Both the position numbers and the translations under genes were made by a program. From contig JAQGBZ010000032.1 in assembly GCA_034687125.1 (NCBI GenBank), positions 124,001-188,000 on the forward strand: 64,000 nt of DNA, given 5' to 3'. This document shows, piece by piece, positions 12,801-27,800 of this stretch. The notes beneath the pieces were generated by a model that worked only from the letters and a program-made list of their open reading frames with translations, was not told the DNA's origin and ran no database searches. This stretch comes from Neelides folsomi (lineage: Eukaryota > Arthropoda > Collembola > Neelipleona > Neelidae). Position 1 is the first letter of the stretch, and each line of letters opens with the position of its first letter.

Positions 12801-15800
12801 GAAACCACTTGAAAAGAAGTTCATGTATTGTTACACATTTCTAATTTACCTCCATCGTGTCCAAAGACCTAAAACTTGTTGGATGTGTTGAAATTGAAGT
12901 AGGAAGGAAATGGAATTTGCTTTTCACACCTCACTGCTCATTTTTTGTACATTAAAGACGAGGAGTTTGTGTGTGAGAGAGAATTTCCTATTTTTATCCA
13001 CGTAAGGTGTGGTGTGGGTCTCTAATCTATTTGTTCAGACTCCCTTTCCTTTCCCATGATCATCCTCCATACGAAGAGCGTAAAGTGGGAATGTGACGGC
13101 GTTTCGATCACATTCGCCTCCTTCTCTCATGACTTCATGAATGGTAAGTGGATGGCTTCGGGTGCTAACTGACTCCGAATTTCCTCACATCCTTTTGATC
13201 ATTTCTCTCATCCTTTGACTTCCCTTTGGACCTCACCGGAATTCTTATTCTTCTCTCACAAAAAGGAATTTTCATTACTCTCTCCCACACCGTGAATAAC
13301 TTTCGCCTCAAGGGATTTCACCAATACATTTTCCGCGAAATAAATATTAATCGCAAACTAGGGCATATAATATTATCAATATAGTAAATAAGCGAGTACT
13401 GAATGCGAGTGCAATACATGGTAATCACATTCTTATATGTTCAGTCATACAGATCTAAGAATTTCAAATTTCAATTTATTACACGAATTCCATTTAAGTA
13501 TGAATTAGATGAATACTCTTATTGACATTCACATCCTTACTGGTCAAAATTTTAAGCTGGACGAAAAATGAAAATAATAATGCGATGTTTGAAAAGTGAA
13601 TTGTGGACAAGATATGGGATTCTTTACATTTTAAATTGTGTCCACTGTGCTTTTCCTAATCTTTGTAAATGGAGTTAATCGGATCGAGAATCTCGGGTTT
13701 ACCTTTAAGCTCAAATCATAATTCCTCTCCTTTTCCTCCTCTCATATTTCAACTTTCCGTGTCTAACTTTATCTCGACTTTAAATAACAAATGCAATTGT
13801 ACCAACAGACCAACACACCAAACATTCATACCCCAAGACACATCGCGGGATAATGCATTTATTATCGGTTTATCAAGCACATGAACCAGCAAATAACATA
13901 AGCACACATGGAAATTTACTCATTTTGTAATTAGCGTATCCCAACATGCCATATATATTTCAAACAATTAGACAAATGACAATAAGCCAGATTTATTCAT
14001 TCAAGTAATTACACTACCAGTTATGAATCAATGAACATAAGGTTAATTACTTATTCGACTATAAAGATAATATTCCAACAACTTTAAGCAAGTATTATTA
14101 TGTTTATATATATAAAATACATAAACTGTGATAGTAAATCATAAAGTAGGACATTCGACAGACTCGTAAATAATAACCATAATTCTTGTTTTCATCCCAA
14201 ATGGGTTTAAGGACATTTGACAATATTTCTCAAATCCTCCAAGAATGCTGAAAGTGATGTTCCCAGGATTGATTTTTATGTTCCAGAGAATAAGAAATTT
14301 TAGATAAATACAAAAAAAGAAGATACACTCTGGTTGGTCTATTTAAAAGGGGCCATAAGGAGGAGGGAAGTGAGGTTGAAAGGAGAGATTGTGACTTTGG
14401 ACAAAGGGACAGTTTCCTCCCCATTCATCTTCAGATCGGAGGAGAAGAGAAAACAGACATTATGGGGAAAATAGCCAATTTCTCCTCCTTCTGCCCTCAC
14501 AAAGAGTTACAACAAGGGAATGCCCGACTTTCTGAGTTGTCAGGAGACCCATTGACTTCTTGCGGCCACACTCGAAGCCCCAACTGATGAATTATAGTAG
14601 GAAAGTATAATAAGTATGATGTGTATGGGAAAAGGAGGGAAGATCTGCGGATTCTATTCGATCCCACGTTCCTTCAAACTTCATTTTATATAATATTTAC
14701 CTCCATATAAAATATTTAACTCTACATAGTCGAACGTCTAAAAGTATAGCAGGAATCTCCCCTGACGTGGAAAATGATTCTGATTTATCGGCTCGGTCCA
14801 CGAGGTTACGTCTGAGGCCGAAGACGAAGCGGAGGGCGCATAATGGGAATTAATAATATAATGTCTCTAATATAATCAAACGGAATCGAATTCACTCCGC
14901 AGTGATAAGGCACTTGAGGATCGCGGGGTCCCTCAGGATGAAACTGAGGGCCGAAACCCACTTTTATTGCTCCTATTACTTCGTTTGCTCCCCCTCGTTC
15001 TGACTCACATGTGTCGTTCAGGACGAGGAGTTGGAACTGATGAACTTTGGGTGGTGGTCCGATTGAACCGACCGTAACCCACACACACTCACACTGTGAG
15101 ACACTCGCTGTATCATTAATTCAGAATACTCTTTGAACCTCCGCATCCATAATTTATGATTTATTTCGATTTCCCTTTAGCCGGAATGGAGAGTTAGATT
15201 GGAATTAAACCTCATCCGCCTCCATCGCATCTTCCCCACTTCCGCATCTTTTATTCATCCATGAGCTCATTCGAGGGTCATTAAGACTCGTCTTTATTTT
15301 CATAACGCCGTTTCCCACGTTTCTTAACGCCCGCCTTCACTTTGACACTCCACGTGTGTGGACCAGAATGTGTTTGGGAATTTCTCTGATGGGAGATCAC
15401 ATCCATTATTTATAAGCCAGAAATTCATTCCGATGTCGATACATTTTAAGTAAGTCCTGAACATCGAAACTCTAGTTTTTCTCTATGAAGTGTATAAAGA
15501 ACTGAAAAACCGATCCTTGGCAAAAAGTATAAGTCATGAAGTCAAGATGCTAAGTGAGAATAAATTTAAGATCTATCCACAAATCCACACACATACTTGA
15601 GGAAAGATGAAAGAATAAAATTTGTAGGATTTCTTTTAACCATAAGTATGAGTGTCAGGATCTGCTTCTGCTATTGAAGAATAGTTTGTGCATTCAGGAG
15701 GTTATTCATTTTTTCTAAGATAATCTGCATCTTTTTGAAGTGGTATTTGAACTGCGGAGTTTTAAAAAAGAACCGACGCTGACAACCCTTTGCGAAAAGG

Positions 15801-18800
15801 GAGGAACATCGGAACAATAAAACATAAAACCTCCTGCCAGTGTCAATTTCAACTCTCTTTGGTTGAAAAAATGTTAATATTATTCCAAATATCGAAGACG
15901 AATCAAGGGATCAGTCCTCCATATCATATGGCTTGTAATCCGAAATTCATGGGGATTTGCGGGCATTTTTGAAAAGGGTTCTTTTCCTCAATAACCCACT
16001 TTTGTAGCCTCTAAAACTCGGCACGTTCGGGTGGAACTGTGTTTCTCTGGAATAATAATCTCCATTTATTTCTTGACGGGGCGAAAGTGGGAAGAGTTTC
16101 TAATCTCATAGCCCATCTTGGGAATTCTCCCTAAACACTCCCATCATCTTTCCTTGTCGTAGTAGTACATGTACATACGTGGAAAATATATATCCTTCTT
16201 TTTAAGACGTCTGTAAAAAAGGGCTCAATTCGAATCTGACACTTTTAGTTCTCCGCCTTCATCTCATTTTTTCCTACATGGGTAATTGACCCTTCAGATC
16301 TGCAAATCTCTCCGTTTCCCTTCAAATGATATTATAAATGGACAGACGGACATTTTAGACTTTTGTAAAACCAACTTCAAAAGGTCGATTGTTCGCACAT
16401 GGTCTCGGATAATTATTCAAAGTTCAAATGAACCTCTTTTGAAAAACCCCAAAAGGGTTTGAGACGAGGTGAGTCGTAAAGGTTTGAATTGCCTCTTTAG
16501 TTTTACAGTTCCTCCAAGATTTGAATCTCTTTTTTATGCTGAGCTAGCAGAAGAAGAGGAATCGCGGAGGAAATCTGATACAATGGGACAGGAATTTTTT
16601 GATTCCTTCAGAGGTTATACAGAGAAGAACAGCATGGGAGATTTCGAGAAAGCCGAAAAGTTCTTTGGGTGAGAGAATATGCGATAGATTAAATGTACTT
16701 CCATTCATACATTTCAACTTCTGACAGATATCGCGTGCCTTCCACTCGAACAAAATGAAATTTCGTCTTGTAAGAACCACAATGGAATTCTGTGCATTAC
16801 TCTCCACCGCAATCCCTCGTAAGTCAAACTTGCTCTTCCTCACTTCTGCTTATTGACTCCCACCTATTCCTATCCACAAAACTTTTCACTCTTTTAATCA
16901 ACAAAGGTACATAGAAGTTAATCAATTATTTTTTATATTTTAAATATTACTTTGAACCAATTTTAAACTGGTAGAAATGTCTACCTCTTATGGCGTGTAT
17001 GAAAATATTCAAACCTCAATTTATTTGGTTCTAATACCTAATTATTTACAATCGTTAGGAATTTAGCAAGGAAAATGTAATTAATTAGAATATAATTCTT
17101 GACAAAATTAAGAATGGAATTGATCAAAAGAATATTTTATTTGGGTAATAAACATAATTAACCAAACTTGATTGTAAACAAATAAGAAACTTTGGGTGTC
17201 TCAAAGAATTTGAAAAGGAAAGTCCATAGAGCGGGTTTCAATGCAAAGTGTTGCAAAAAAGTTTCCTTTCCCTCTCTAGAGAAAGTGAAGCCAAGTTTTA
17301 TTACATTAGCCGAACTTGTCCCGAATTTGAAAAGGAAGGTGAGGATGAAAAGAAATTGGCTCCTTCTCAAGAGAACACATTTTCATGCACTGGTGTTGGC
17401 TGCGAGTCCTGGGCACCTCCGAGGAAGGAAGCGGCGGGAGCTAAGTAAAAAGTTAGCCAATTCACGGGTCTCCTCATATTAAAATCCACTACTATTCATA
17501 AACGAGTTCTCCGCTTTCTCGAAGGGTTCATTAAAGGGAGGCTCGTCGTCTTCGTCGCCACGTTCCCTCACTAAAGGAAAACTACGTGGTTCAACTCATA
17601 ATTTCTTTATTAGACCAACCCACTCTTTCTCAAAATGTAATCACTCCCTATACATTTCCTTTTCCATTTCCTCAATAACTACATATTTCCTATACCACTT
17701 TGCATAATATTCTTAAGCTTTTCACACTCATTCCCTATTTCAAGCCCAAATCCAAACTCAAACTATACGAGTCTTTATCCTAAGTTTTATACGAGGATCC
17801 AAATGATCAATAAACCGTCTTTTTGTATTTAGGAAAAACTTTTCTATTTAATTGTACTGCTGTGCCATTGAGGGTTTACATCCACCCAAAGTGTATTATT
17901 TTCTATATTGCAAATGGCAGTGCTTTTGTTTAATTTATAATTCAAAGGAGTTGTTGAGTGTAATAGGAAATGGGCGAATCCCTGAGGGCTCTCTCAAAGG
18001 CCTCCCGATCTTGAGATTAATAAGAGCTGATGATGGAACTCAAGTTAGGATCGGGTATTCCACAGAGAACGATAAGTCTCGAAACTCTCAGTTGTCGGAA
18101 GCGGGCGAGCATTTGCCCATCAAAATTCCTCTCCATTCCTCCTCGGGTTGAAATTTCACAAATGGTAATGTAAGTACTATATGGATACCTCCATGAACCA
18201 ACTCAGTCAGCGACCCTTTTTGAATTGATCAACTTTTCCTTCAGTCGCCGTCCATTTGGATCCAAACTTTCCGTCACTCTCCAGCTCAGTCAGATCCACA
18301 ATAGGTTTAAAGGAGGAACCGGCGTTCCCCCATGGGATTCCTGCAACTTCGAGACATTATAACACTTTTATGCTCCCAAAGACTATAGTTGTCAAAACTT
18401 TGTAAGGACATCCGCTTCTTCCCGCATTTTTCTTTTGACATATTAGCCAGAGCTGAGTCTTCATTGAACCACAAAGATGGGGATCAAATGACGGCAGACG
18501 CAAACTACGCGTCAAGTCCGACTAAGGGATTTCCTCCACCAAATAACTCATTTCTGGGAAAAGGCACGATCAGTGCAGTGGAAAGAGAGTAAAAAAATCC
18601 CCCCATCCCCAGACATGCTCTCATTTTGAGAAGATCCATGGATAGGTCAAGCAACACTTGTGCCCATTCATTTCAAGGAAGTCACTCTATGATTAGGGAC
18701 GAACCCTTAGCTCATCTTCCAAGGGTCAGTACATGAAGAACGTGGGGTGGCTTATTAGCCCGCATCTTGGAAAGGAAAGGAGCAAATGGGCATTAGTCAA

Positions 18801-21800
18801 TAGTAGAACCATTAGGTGAACACTAAGAGCTTCCTCCCACAACTTCACTTTCCACTGATGGATGGGTTCCTCATGGTTCAGTTGAGAGGATTTAATTTGG
18901 CTAATCACTAACAATCCCAGAGGAATTCGTCTGCCTCTTCCTATACATTCTGGATAAGTATAGGCCTTCATTATTAAAAGACCCAGGCGCCTGGCCTTAA
19001 GCAAATACCCTGCTTTGTATCGACTAGAACAAATATGCGTATGTGGACTCAAACTCTCATCCAGCATTTGCATTGCATTAAATTTGGAGTTGAGAGGATC
19101 CATTACTTTTAATTATTTGACCCAAAATGAACATATGTAGAGCATGTACAGAGAGTGATGCGGGGGCTATGTGCAGATGTATTACCTAGTTATATTAAAA
19201 CAGGAGCTCGGATTTTAGGTATTATTGGACAAATGGAGAGTATGTGGGTCTTTGTGTCGTCTCCATTAGAAAATTTAGGTTCATTGAGAGAAATTAAATA
19301 GAAAGGCTAATGGACAGCCTGGTTTTGTTTGTCATTTTCCCTCCTCCTTTTTGTTCAAGTTTCTTGAGGCGGCACTTTGTTCCAATTAAAACCCTTATTA
19401 AACCCGGCAGTTCCCGCTTCCCCGGCGACTTTCAATAGAGATGAATGGGGCGAGTCTTAAACAAATACATTAAAACGGCGACGGCGGGAGGTGAAGTTAA
19501 CAAAATTTGTTATTTGAGGAGCGGAAACAAAGTTTTGGTGGAGGGATGTCCCTTGGTTGTAGTGCGAGTGAGGCGTGCCAAATGGTGAAGAAGAGCAGCT
19601 GGAGGATCAAGTGAAGGTTTTGAGGAAGTCGAGTGGTCATCCTCATTTGCCCTCACTTTCCAGGAATAGTTCTCCATTCCATGAGATTATAACCATTGTA
19701 TTTTAAGGAGTGAGCGGAGCGAATGGTCAACTCTTCATTTATTCAACATTCGGGATGGAAATGAATCTTTTCCATTCATTGACCTCCAAGCTGACCAAAT
19801 CAAATCGAGGATTTGAATTGAGAGCTGCAGCTGTTGTGACACTAATTTATTGAATGTCCAACGTTTACTTCCTAAAGGATATTTTGGGCCTGACAAATAA
19901 ACCGCGTTCTTTGTTTTGAACGGGTGGGAAAGTTGGTTTAATAAAAAGGAATAGGAATTTAACACAAATTTTTCATTTGAAACAAGATGGTAAATAAAAA
20001 GGAGTTGATTCAAAGTATTTGGAAAAGAGGAGATGTTTTGAAAGTGGTAAAAAGAGACAAGGACCGGCGGCGGGGCTCACAAAGGGATCAACGGATGACC
20101 TTATAGCTACCGAAAGATGAGATTGAGATTTTGGGTAACTCTCAAGACAACTCTGAAGGTTCTCCAGTTTCATCCACGACAAAGAGTAAATGCGATGGGA
20201 GGAAGTTACCCAAGTTTAAACAATGTCGACTTGCCTAATCTGAAAGTAAAGTTGAAAGATGAGGAGGAGTTTGGGTTCCAACCAGAGTTTGATGGAGCCA
20301 AGTGATAGGAGAATCTTCTTTTCTCTTCTTACCTCTCTGCTGCCAGTTGGAATGCAAATTGAAATTCTCTCCCTTTCTCTCATTGTTTTTCTCCCATTGG
20401 CATACTCATATAATGCATACTTATACATTCTCCTACTGCAAAGTATTTACTAATAGTGTTTATGTACTTTGAGACCAATTCACCTCTTCCTTCTTAGTTT
20501 CTTAAACCCTAGAGAATAAATTTGTTTCCCTTATGGCCTTACGAGAAAGAGATGGAAATCAAAATGCGATGAGGACGAGGACAAGATGTGGTCCGTTGAC
20601 ATACGGAACGAAGGAGTTTGCCTTCGGCGCCTTCGACTTGTGTGTGCTCTGCTCGACTGAGAAATCCAAGGATTTTAGATTTAGATTCTCTTAGACTCGC
20701 TCTCCCAACCGAATTTTAAGATTGAGGGAATGAAGGGTGACGCACGGGGGACGTCAAGTCGGATGTGAGAGAGAAACGAGGCGAACTCCTCGCCCTGTCA
20801 CCTCCCATCATTTCGGCCGAATGGGTCGATGAGCTCGGGCACTTACAACCTCGTCACATCGAATCCTTTAATGTCCTCTTCCTAATCCAAACTCCTTCAA
20901 CTGACTTCACAGAGTCTCTCCACTCACCCGGTTGACACGTCCATTAAAGGACGCTCTAAGGAAATATCATCGCTATTCAAACACTGAACAAACCTCTCAA
21001 CCTAAAAAACATTTCCTTTAATACTCGATCTTCAAACGACCACACGGCTTGTAAAAAGCCATTTACATTTCATAAAAATATATTAAGGTAAACGTTCGTT
21101 TCACCCAAAAAATGAAAAATGTCGCAAGATTTAATTTATAAAAGAGATTTTCATTTTAACTTTATTGCCCTTTTGTGTATATTTATTATGTAATCTCCAA
21201 TTGGGATATTACGCTCATTTTGTAAAATACAAATACTTATGTTTGTGCTGAATTGGTTTGAGGGGTAAAAAGCCATTTATTCCTCCTCCTCCTTTTAAGA
21301 GTAGTTTCATAAAGAATGGTTTCCTCCTAACCGGACCGAATTGTAGGAAATAATATTAGAGAAGGATAATGTGACGATAAGCAAAAGGACGATGGCCAGA
21401 TGCTCCACACTCTTCCGAACCAACTAATCTAACCCTCGCATTTATCAAAACTCCCCCAAAATCAAAAATCCCTGAGCAGGCAAATCCTCTCTTTTTATTC
21501 CGGCCCTTCACCTCTCCTTCAATCCCCTTCTCATTAGCGTCCTCACCCCAACAGGGTTTAAAGGAAATAAAAACGGGCAATATGGGACACGGGCGACTCG
21601 TCATAAATATTCAGTTCAACTCACTCACTAACCTCTCCTAATCACATTCAAAATGTTCATCAATCATTCCAACATCCCCACATGTCACATACTTCCATAC
21701 ATATGATGCATCAAAGTCCTTTATTTATTGATTTGTAATGCACATTTTGCACAGGACCATTCTTTACATTGTTTAAAATATCAATAATTTAACTATTCCC

Positions 21801-24800
21801 TTAACCATTGAATGAAATAAGGAATAAAATAACTCCTAACCATTTAATTCATGAGCGAGCGTATTGGCTTTATTGTTAGACCCAAGAGAGACTTCAATAT
21901 GAATTGTAATATTGTAAATAATGTTACATTTTCTACAATAATTACATTGTTTGATAATAGTAAATTAGAATTGAACATATTGGAGCAGAAGCAATGACAG
22001 CTACTATTAAAATGAATTGTTTCATGGCATGTGAAGTGAAATGAGACTGAAGTAATTAATAGAAAATAACATGATTTTTTTATATATTTTCTTCCTATTG
22101 CTGAATAATGCACGAGGAAGGAAGGAGAGAGCGGAGAAGAGAAACTTATGAATATTACCCAGCACTGGCACACTTTCTCTATGGCTTTTGAGAACAAATG
22201 GTTTAACTCTTAGCATTACCGACTCCCGCATTCCCATTGAGATCGGGCGGAAAGAGAAAATTAAATACTCCTCCTCATAACTCCCCCTTTCCTTCAAGAG
22301 CCCTCGGAATGGTAGGGGCAGATAGCGAGCATATGAAAAGACCGTCGAACCTTTTCGTATTTATAATGTAATGACTCTGAAGAATTCAAATTCAGAATGT
22401 AATTTGGCTCGAGATTCCTCACCGGAGGAGGAAAATTCATTATTATTCCCATTTTATTATTTTAGGCTGTTGGTCCTTCTCCTTGGTCCTAATGGGAAGT
22501 CAGGGCTGGAGAGTGGCCCAATTCCTTATATTGCTTTTCTCAAGATTCTTCCCAAGTTGAGATATCTTAACTAAATATGGGTCCTTTTGAATCTAGGGCT
22601 GGAGGTGATCTCCTTATCATCCCTCAGGAGGAAGTTGAAGAGGCCAAGGGACAAGTTTGGGAAATCTTGAGGATGTAATGAGATTACATGTCACCCCTTG
22701 GATCTACGAGATGATGACGGGAGATGGAGGAGAAAAATTTGCAAATCCAATAAAGGGGACCCTCAAGGGGGGCCAAAATGCCGAGATTACTTTCCAGGCG
22801 GTCTGAGAGTGCCTCTCTCGAGAGATTAAAGTTGCCCACTCCATTACGCTTCCCTTTTCCCTCTCGCCTTTGAGAATCGCAAAGCCGAGGAGGCGGATTT
22901 TAAAAAATTAGATCCCATTCGTCAGCGATTTCACTCCTTTCGTTCAGAGCTCACATTTGAATTATTTACCAGCCAAATGGAGACTAATCCTGTAATAGAA
23001 ATGAATGAAAAATTCCCTTTTAAAAGAAACCCGGGATTTCAATAGCGGTTTGGAAAATCGAAACCACTCAAGTACAACGAGGAAACGATTGACGAAACGA
23101 GAAAAAACACAAATAGGGATTGAATTCTCTTCATATACTTCGCTTCAACACCGTACAATGCACCGCACCGCACCGATGAGATCAGGTTGGGATTTTGGGT
23201 TTTTCTCATTGCATATTGCATTGCATTTATTTGTGTGTTTGGGTCCATCGAGCCATCTACACGTAATAAGGTTGAACAATAAAAGAAACTTTCCCTTTGC
23301 TTTCTTTCATCTTTAATTTTAAATGAATCTTTCATTTATTCATACCTTATACTCTTACAACCAACTTTAAATATTTAACACTCAAGGTGAAACGTTAGAT
23401 AACAACCAAGAATATAAATAAAGGCCTTTAATATAAAAATAATGGCCAGGCATAAATACAATTATGAGTGGAGCTTGAGCCTTTCATTGAAAGTTATGTG
23501 GCCGTAAAGGGAAATTTCATTTGTGGGATTTAAATGTGGAGTTGAAAGTGGACCGCCATTTGTTGTGTTGAAGCTGTAAATAAGAAGTTAATTGATTTAT
23601 TCGCGGCCCAACTTATTCATACCCTTTGTTTACCTACGCATAGAGAGAAATGAATGGGGTTAATTACCATTTAATGTTCTTCGTTCAACAAAGGAGAACT
23701 TATCCATGACGCCAATAAACGGATGAAGGTTACGGCGTATAGGGCCAAGTGTTCTTTGGAAAATAATTAGTTGCTAAACTTTGGAGTAAGTGTGTCACGG
23801 GGAGGACTGAATGATTTTATAAGACTTGAACTTTGCCTCGGACATGGCCCGATTTACTCCTCAAAGATTCCCGATAGGAGGAATAAAAAAGAAGTTATAG
23901 ATTAGTGCACAAACGACTTTGGTAAAGTGAGGAATTCCCCCTTTTCCCCCTTTAACGGAATCCAAGTGGCAGTGAAAAGCGGGGCTGGGGGAATTGCCAT
24001 AGTGGCTTTCGCCATTCTCTTCATTTCGATCGTTGGAAACTTGGCCAATTCAATTGAGATTGTGGGGCGAGAGTGGATTTGCGAAATCTGGCTCAGAAAA
24101 TGGGCAAAAATAAAAGTAAGAGACGGTCCTTATAACCCTTAATTTTATCGTCAGACCAATTCCAAGATTTGTGACTTTGTGATTCGCACATTTAAAAGCC
24201 TCCCAAAACTCCCAATATATACTCCCTTGACTTGGAATGGGAAAATCCAATTTAATAAATTACCCACTCTTGAGATAAATCTTATTTATGACTGCATTGA
24301 CTCAATTCTTATGTTTTATTTCTTTTAATTTATTGAATGAATCAATTATCAAATTACATTTTTAACAAATATGACAATGGAATATGAATCTAATTTATAG
24401 AAAATGAAAACAGTTTTAATAAAACATTAATTAATATTCATATTTTAAATTATTTATAAGGTTTTGATAATATTTTTGACTGTTTAAAATTAATATTAAA
24501 AGTGATTAATATGAGCAATAAGCTTAAAAGGGATTCCCATAAATCAGAATTTTTATCATTCCAAATGCTTTTAAGAATAGAAAAACTCACTGGTCAGCAA
24601 ACACCATTTATATAAATCAATGTGAATTTGAATGTAAACTCACCAGTAAGTCATCTACATACTCCATGTCTCACATTTATGTATCTTTGTATATTTTTGT
24701 AGCTGTTTGTTGTGTCCTTCGACGTTGAGTTTCTTTGTTGGCCTTCCGGCCCTAAGGGCAAGAGAGAGGAAGTGGAGGGACGCATAAAAATTGTCTGCTT

Positions 24801-27800
24801 CTTCCCCAGCCATCTCGATGAAAGGGAAAGCGAAGAAAGTGGGTCGGTCAAAGGGAAGTCGAACTCAATTCTTCAAATTTGAAATGGAGGAGCTCGGTGG
24901 GTCGAGAATGGGAACCGATTCAATGCTAATGGAATGGAAAGATTCGTTGAGTGTAAGAGAGAAAGCAAATGTCTTCACTTCGGTCCTCATTCCCATCGGA
25001 GTGACAACAATGGGCCAAGTCCACTTCCTCCACTAACCCATTTCTTCCCAATGGCTGCCCAATGTCCATTGTCATCTCCACATTCCCTCGCCCACTCACA
25101 CTCAGATAGTCGGAGGGAAAGATCTAAACATTGGGACAACCCCAACGACGCCATTACTCATCCTCTCAGTCACCCACACTCCTTTTGACAGAAGCAAATA
25201 AATCAATTTTTCCCTTGCTTGATAGAAACATCCAATTCTGTATGGGTCCATTGTATCTGTATCTTAATATTACTTTCTTTCATTTGCTTAAATCAAAATA
25301 TTAATTTCAATTAAAATGCTATGCTTAGCACGCTAAATTGTTTAAACATTTAACTAAATTCTTAATATAAATATGCATATAAGTATTTTAAGCTTTGTCA
25401 ACTAACCAATAACATATTGTATAAATTTACTAATTATATTAATTTTTGAGAAAATTTAAAAATATTAATTAATATGATTGTCCATTTCATAAATCAGATT
25501 AGGATTGGAAAAAAATTATCGCGCACAATCAATATAATTTTTGTGTAGTGACTCAGAAATCAACTGTTGTTTATTTAAAATTGAAATCATTTTTAGATAT
25601 ATTTTCTAAATCGTTTTTCAGTTAAAAATGGAATGACTTCAAAAATTATGTATAAAAATTATAAATTATTGTTCGTGAAGTATTTTAGCCTTACATTTAA
25701 ATAAGATCTAAAAGTGAATGAGGAAAACGTTAAGAAAAGTTTAGGGGAGTTTCTCCCAAAGTAACATTTCCGGCGACAAGGACAATTGTAGTAAAGTGAG
25801 TTTGAAATTGGATGGAGATCGCCTCCCCGCTGGCTGCCACACGGAAGTCTCGACGACGTAAATTCCACCCTTCTTTACAACTCCTTAATGTTCGTATAAA
25901 TTGCGGTGATAGAAAAATCTGGAGAAACGAGCACAACCAGAAACACACACGGGCTCGCATTATGAAGTACCAATGGACCCATTGGTTCTCTGAATGGTCA
26001 AAAATATTGTTTAGCCCGCCGAAGAAGGAAAAATATTGGGAGGGGAGGAGAAATCGATTTAGTATGGGAAGGCTCTTGAAGAGAATAATGTGTCTTTATC
26101 GTCAGTTTACATATTTCAGAATAAAATTAGGTTTTTTTAAACGGAGAGAAAGTGAGGAAAGAAGGAAGAGTCTTAATGGTCCGGCACAAACAGGGATACT
26201 CGTTTTTTTGTCATAGTGAAGGAGGACCCGACTGGCTTCCACTCGAACATCAAATTGCCTCATTTTTCATCTTCACAGAGCCTTTCGGTGACGGCGGGTT
26301 CTCCACAGCTTCCTCATTCACTTCTCCCCTCAATTCCCCGATATCCCGACATTTCCTGCTGCTCTGCTACCCGCCATTAACGACAATGTTAGAAATACTT
26401 ACGCACGCATAAACTACACGTAAAGGATAACTCACACTTCGAATTTTCCCTTAGATTTCCAAATCTTTCCCCCAAACTTTGCTATTTGGAGCATAAAAGT
26501 GTGAATTTTACTAAAAACAACTGGAAAAGCCAATGTATCTGAATTTATTTAATACACTTTGTCTTTAGTTGAGGTGAGTGGATTTCCTTGTTGGACTCAA
26601 GGAGGGAAATTTGAAATTGAAATGAATGGGACTTGGTGGCGAACGAGATAATAAAATAAATGTGCTCATACATATTACTGGGAGGAATGGAGGGAATGAG
26701 GAAGAGACAGACGATTAGGAGCAATTGGTTCAAGCCAGAATGGGGAGACGTCGGGAGAAGGTCAGGGCATTGGATGGGGAAGAGGGGAAGAATGAAGATC
26801 CATCCGTGACTAATAATATGATTGCCCTTAACTTTCGCCCCATTCTTCCATTCTATGACAATTGTTGTCGGCGGGTCTTCTTTTCCCACGAGCACGATAG
26901 TCGGTGGGATTCGTTTCCCTGCGTCCGCAAAATGAGGAAAATTGTGCATTAGTCAAACGATGAACCGAGAAGGTTCATATGGTTGGAAAACGAGTGGTGG
27001 AAAATTTGGCTCATTGGGGAGAAAGAGCGGCGGCCGACGGAATTCCCTGATGGATCATTTCCAATGGTCGAGGGGAGCAATGAGAGTTGGATGGAATAAA
27101 TCCAAGTTATCCAACTCATATAAAATATATTGAGTGAGTGCAAAGGGAGACCTTGGTATTATTTTACGGGTTATTCGTCACAGTGGATTAGGAATCCGCT
27201 TCCTGTAAGAGGCGCCGTCCCATCCCCCTATTTACATTTCGAACCTCCCCTAAGCTCGACAAATAACCTTTGTTCCGGAATTCTCTTAATTCAAACCTTC
27301 AATTTTTTAAACTTGCGCAAATCCTCGAGCATACAAATGTGGATTTAATAAACAAGTATTTTCTTCATCACATCACGTAATGGGCCCTATACATATTTAA
27401 ACTTAAGCATTTCCTTTGTTCATCTCCTGGATCTCTGAATAGATCTCTACGCATAGAGCGTAGTTGAGTCAACTGGGGGCGAAGGCATGCCTAGCTTGTT
27501 AAACATACATATTACATATTACGTAAAGATAATGCTATCTCTGGTTTTGATATTATCAACGTGTTTTATAGGAGTAATATGTAGTACAGTTTGTATGAGG
27601 GGGAGGATGACATGAAGTAGCAGTAAGATGAGATTGTCATTCTAATGTGGGAGGGGAAGAACAACGCAGCGGAATGTTCTACCGAATTTCGGAGTGAGAC
27701 AGAATCATTTTGATGAATGGAATCCCCGACCCTTGGAACCAAACGATCCGCCGAAATGCAAGGGAGTGCAAGTTCAGGAAAAATCGACCACCCTGAGTTT

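Noticed and set aside
14806-15084. 92-codon minus-strand frame in a GC-richer segment
   Set aside because: It has no ATG and no recognisable domain; splice sites at its borders are weak.
18726-19103. 125-codon minus-strand open frame with an ATG
   Set aside because: I considered a transposon or receptor fragment, but found no motif, repeat ends or flanking exons.
23159-23180. CACCG short tandem repeat
   Set aside because: Only about three units; not a CRISPR array or satellite.
23927-24142. Plus-strand frame with a hydrophobic segment resembling a receptor transmembrane helix (ILFISIVGNLANS)
   Set aside because: A single hydrophobic stretch without further helices or exons; chance similarity.
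25812-26949. Two 134-codon frames on opposite strands (25812-26216 and 26545-26949)
   Set aside because: Neither shows a domain or splice-consistent continuation; the composition follows the local purine and pyrimidine bias.
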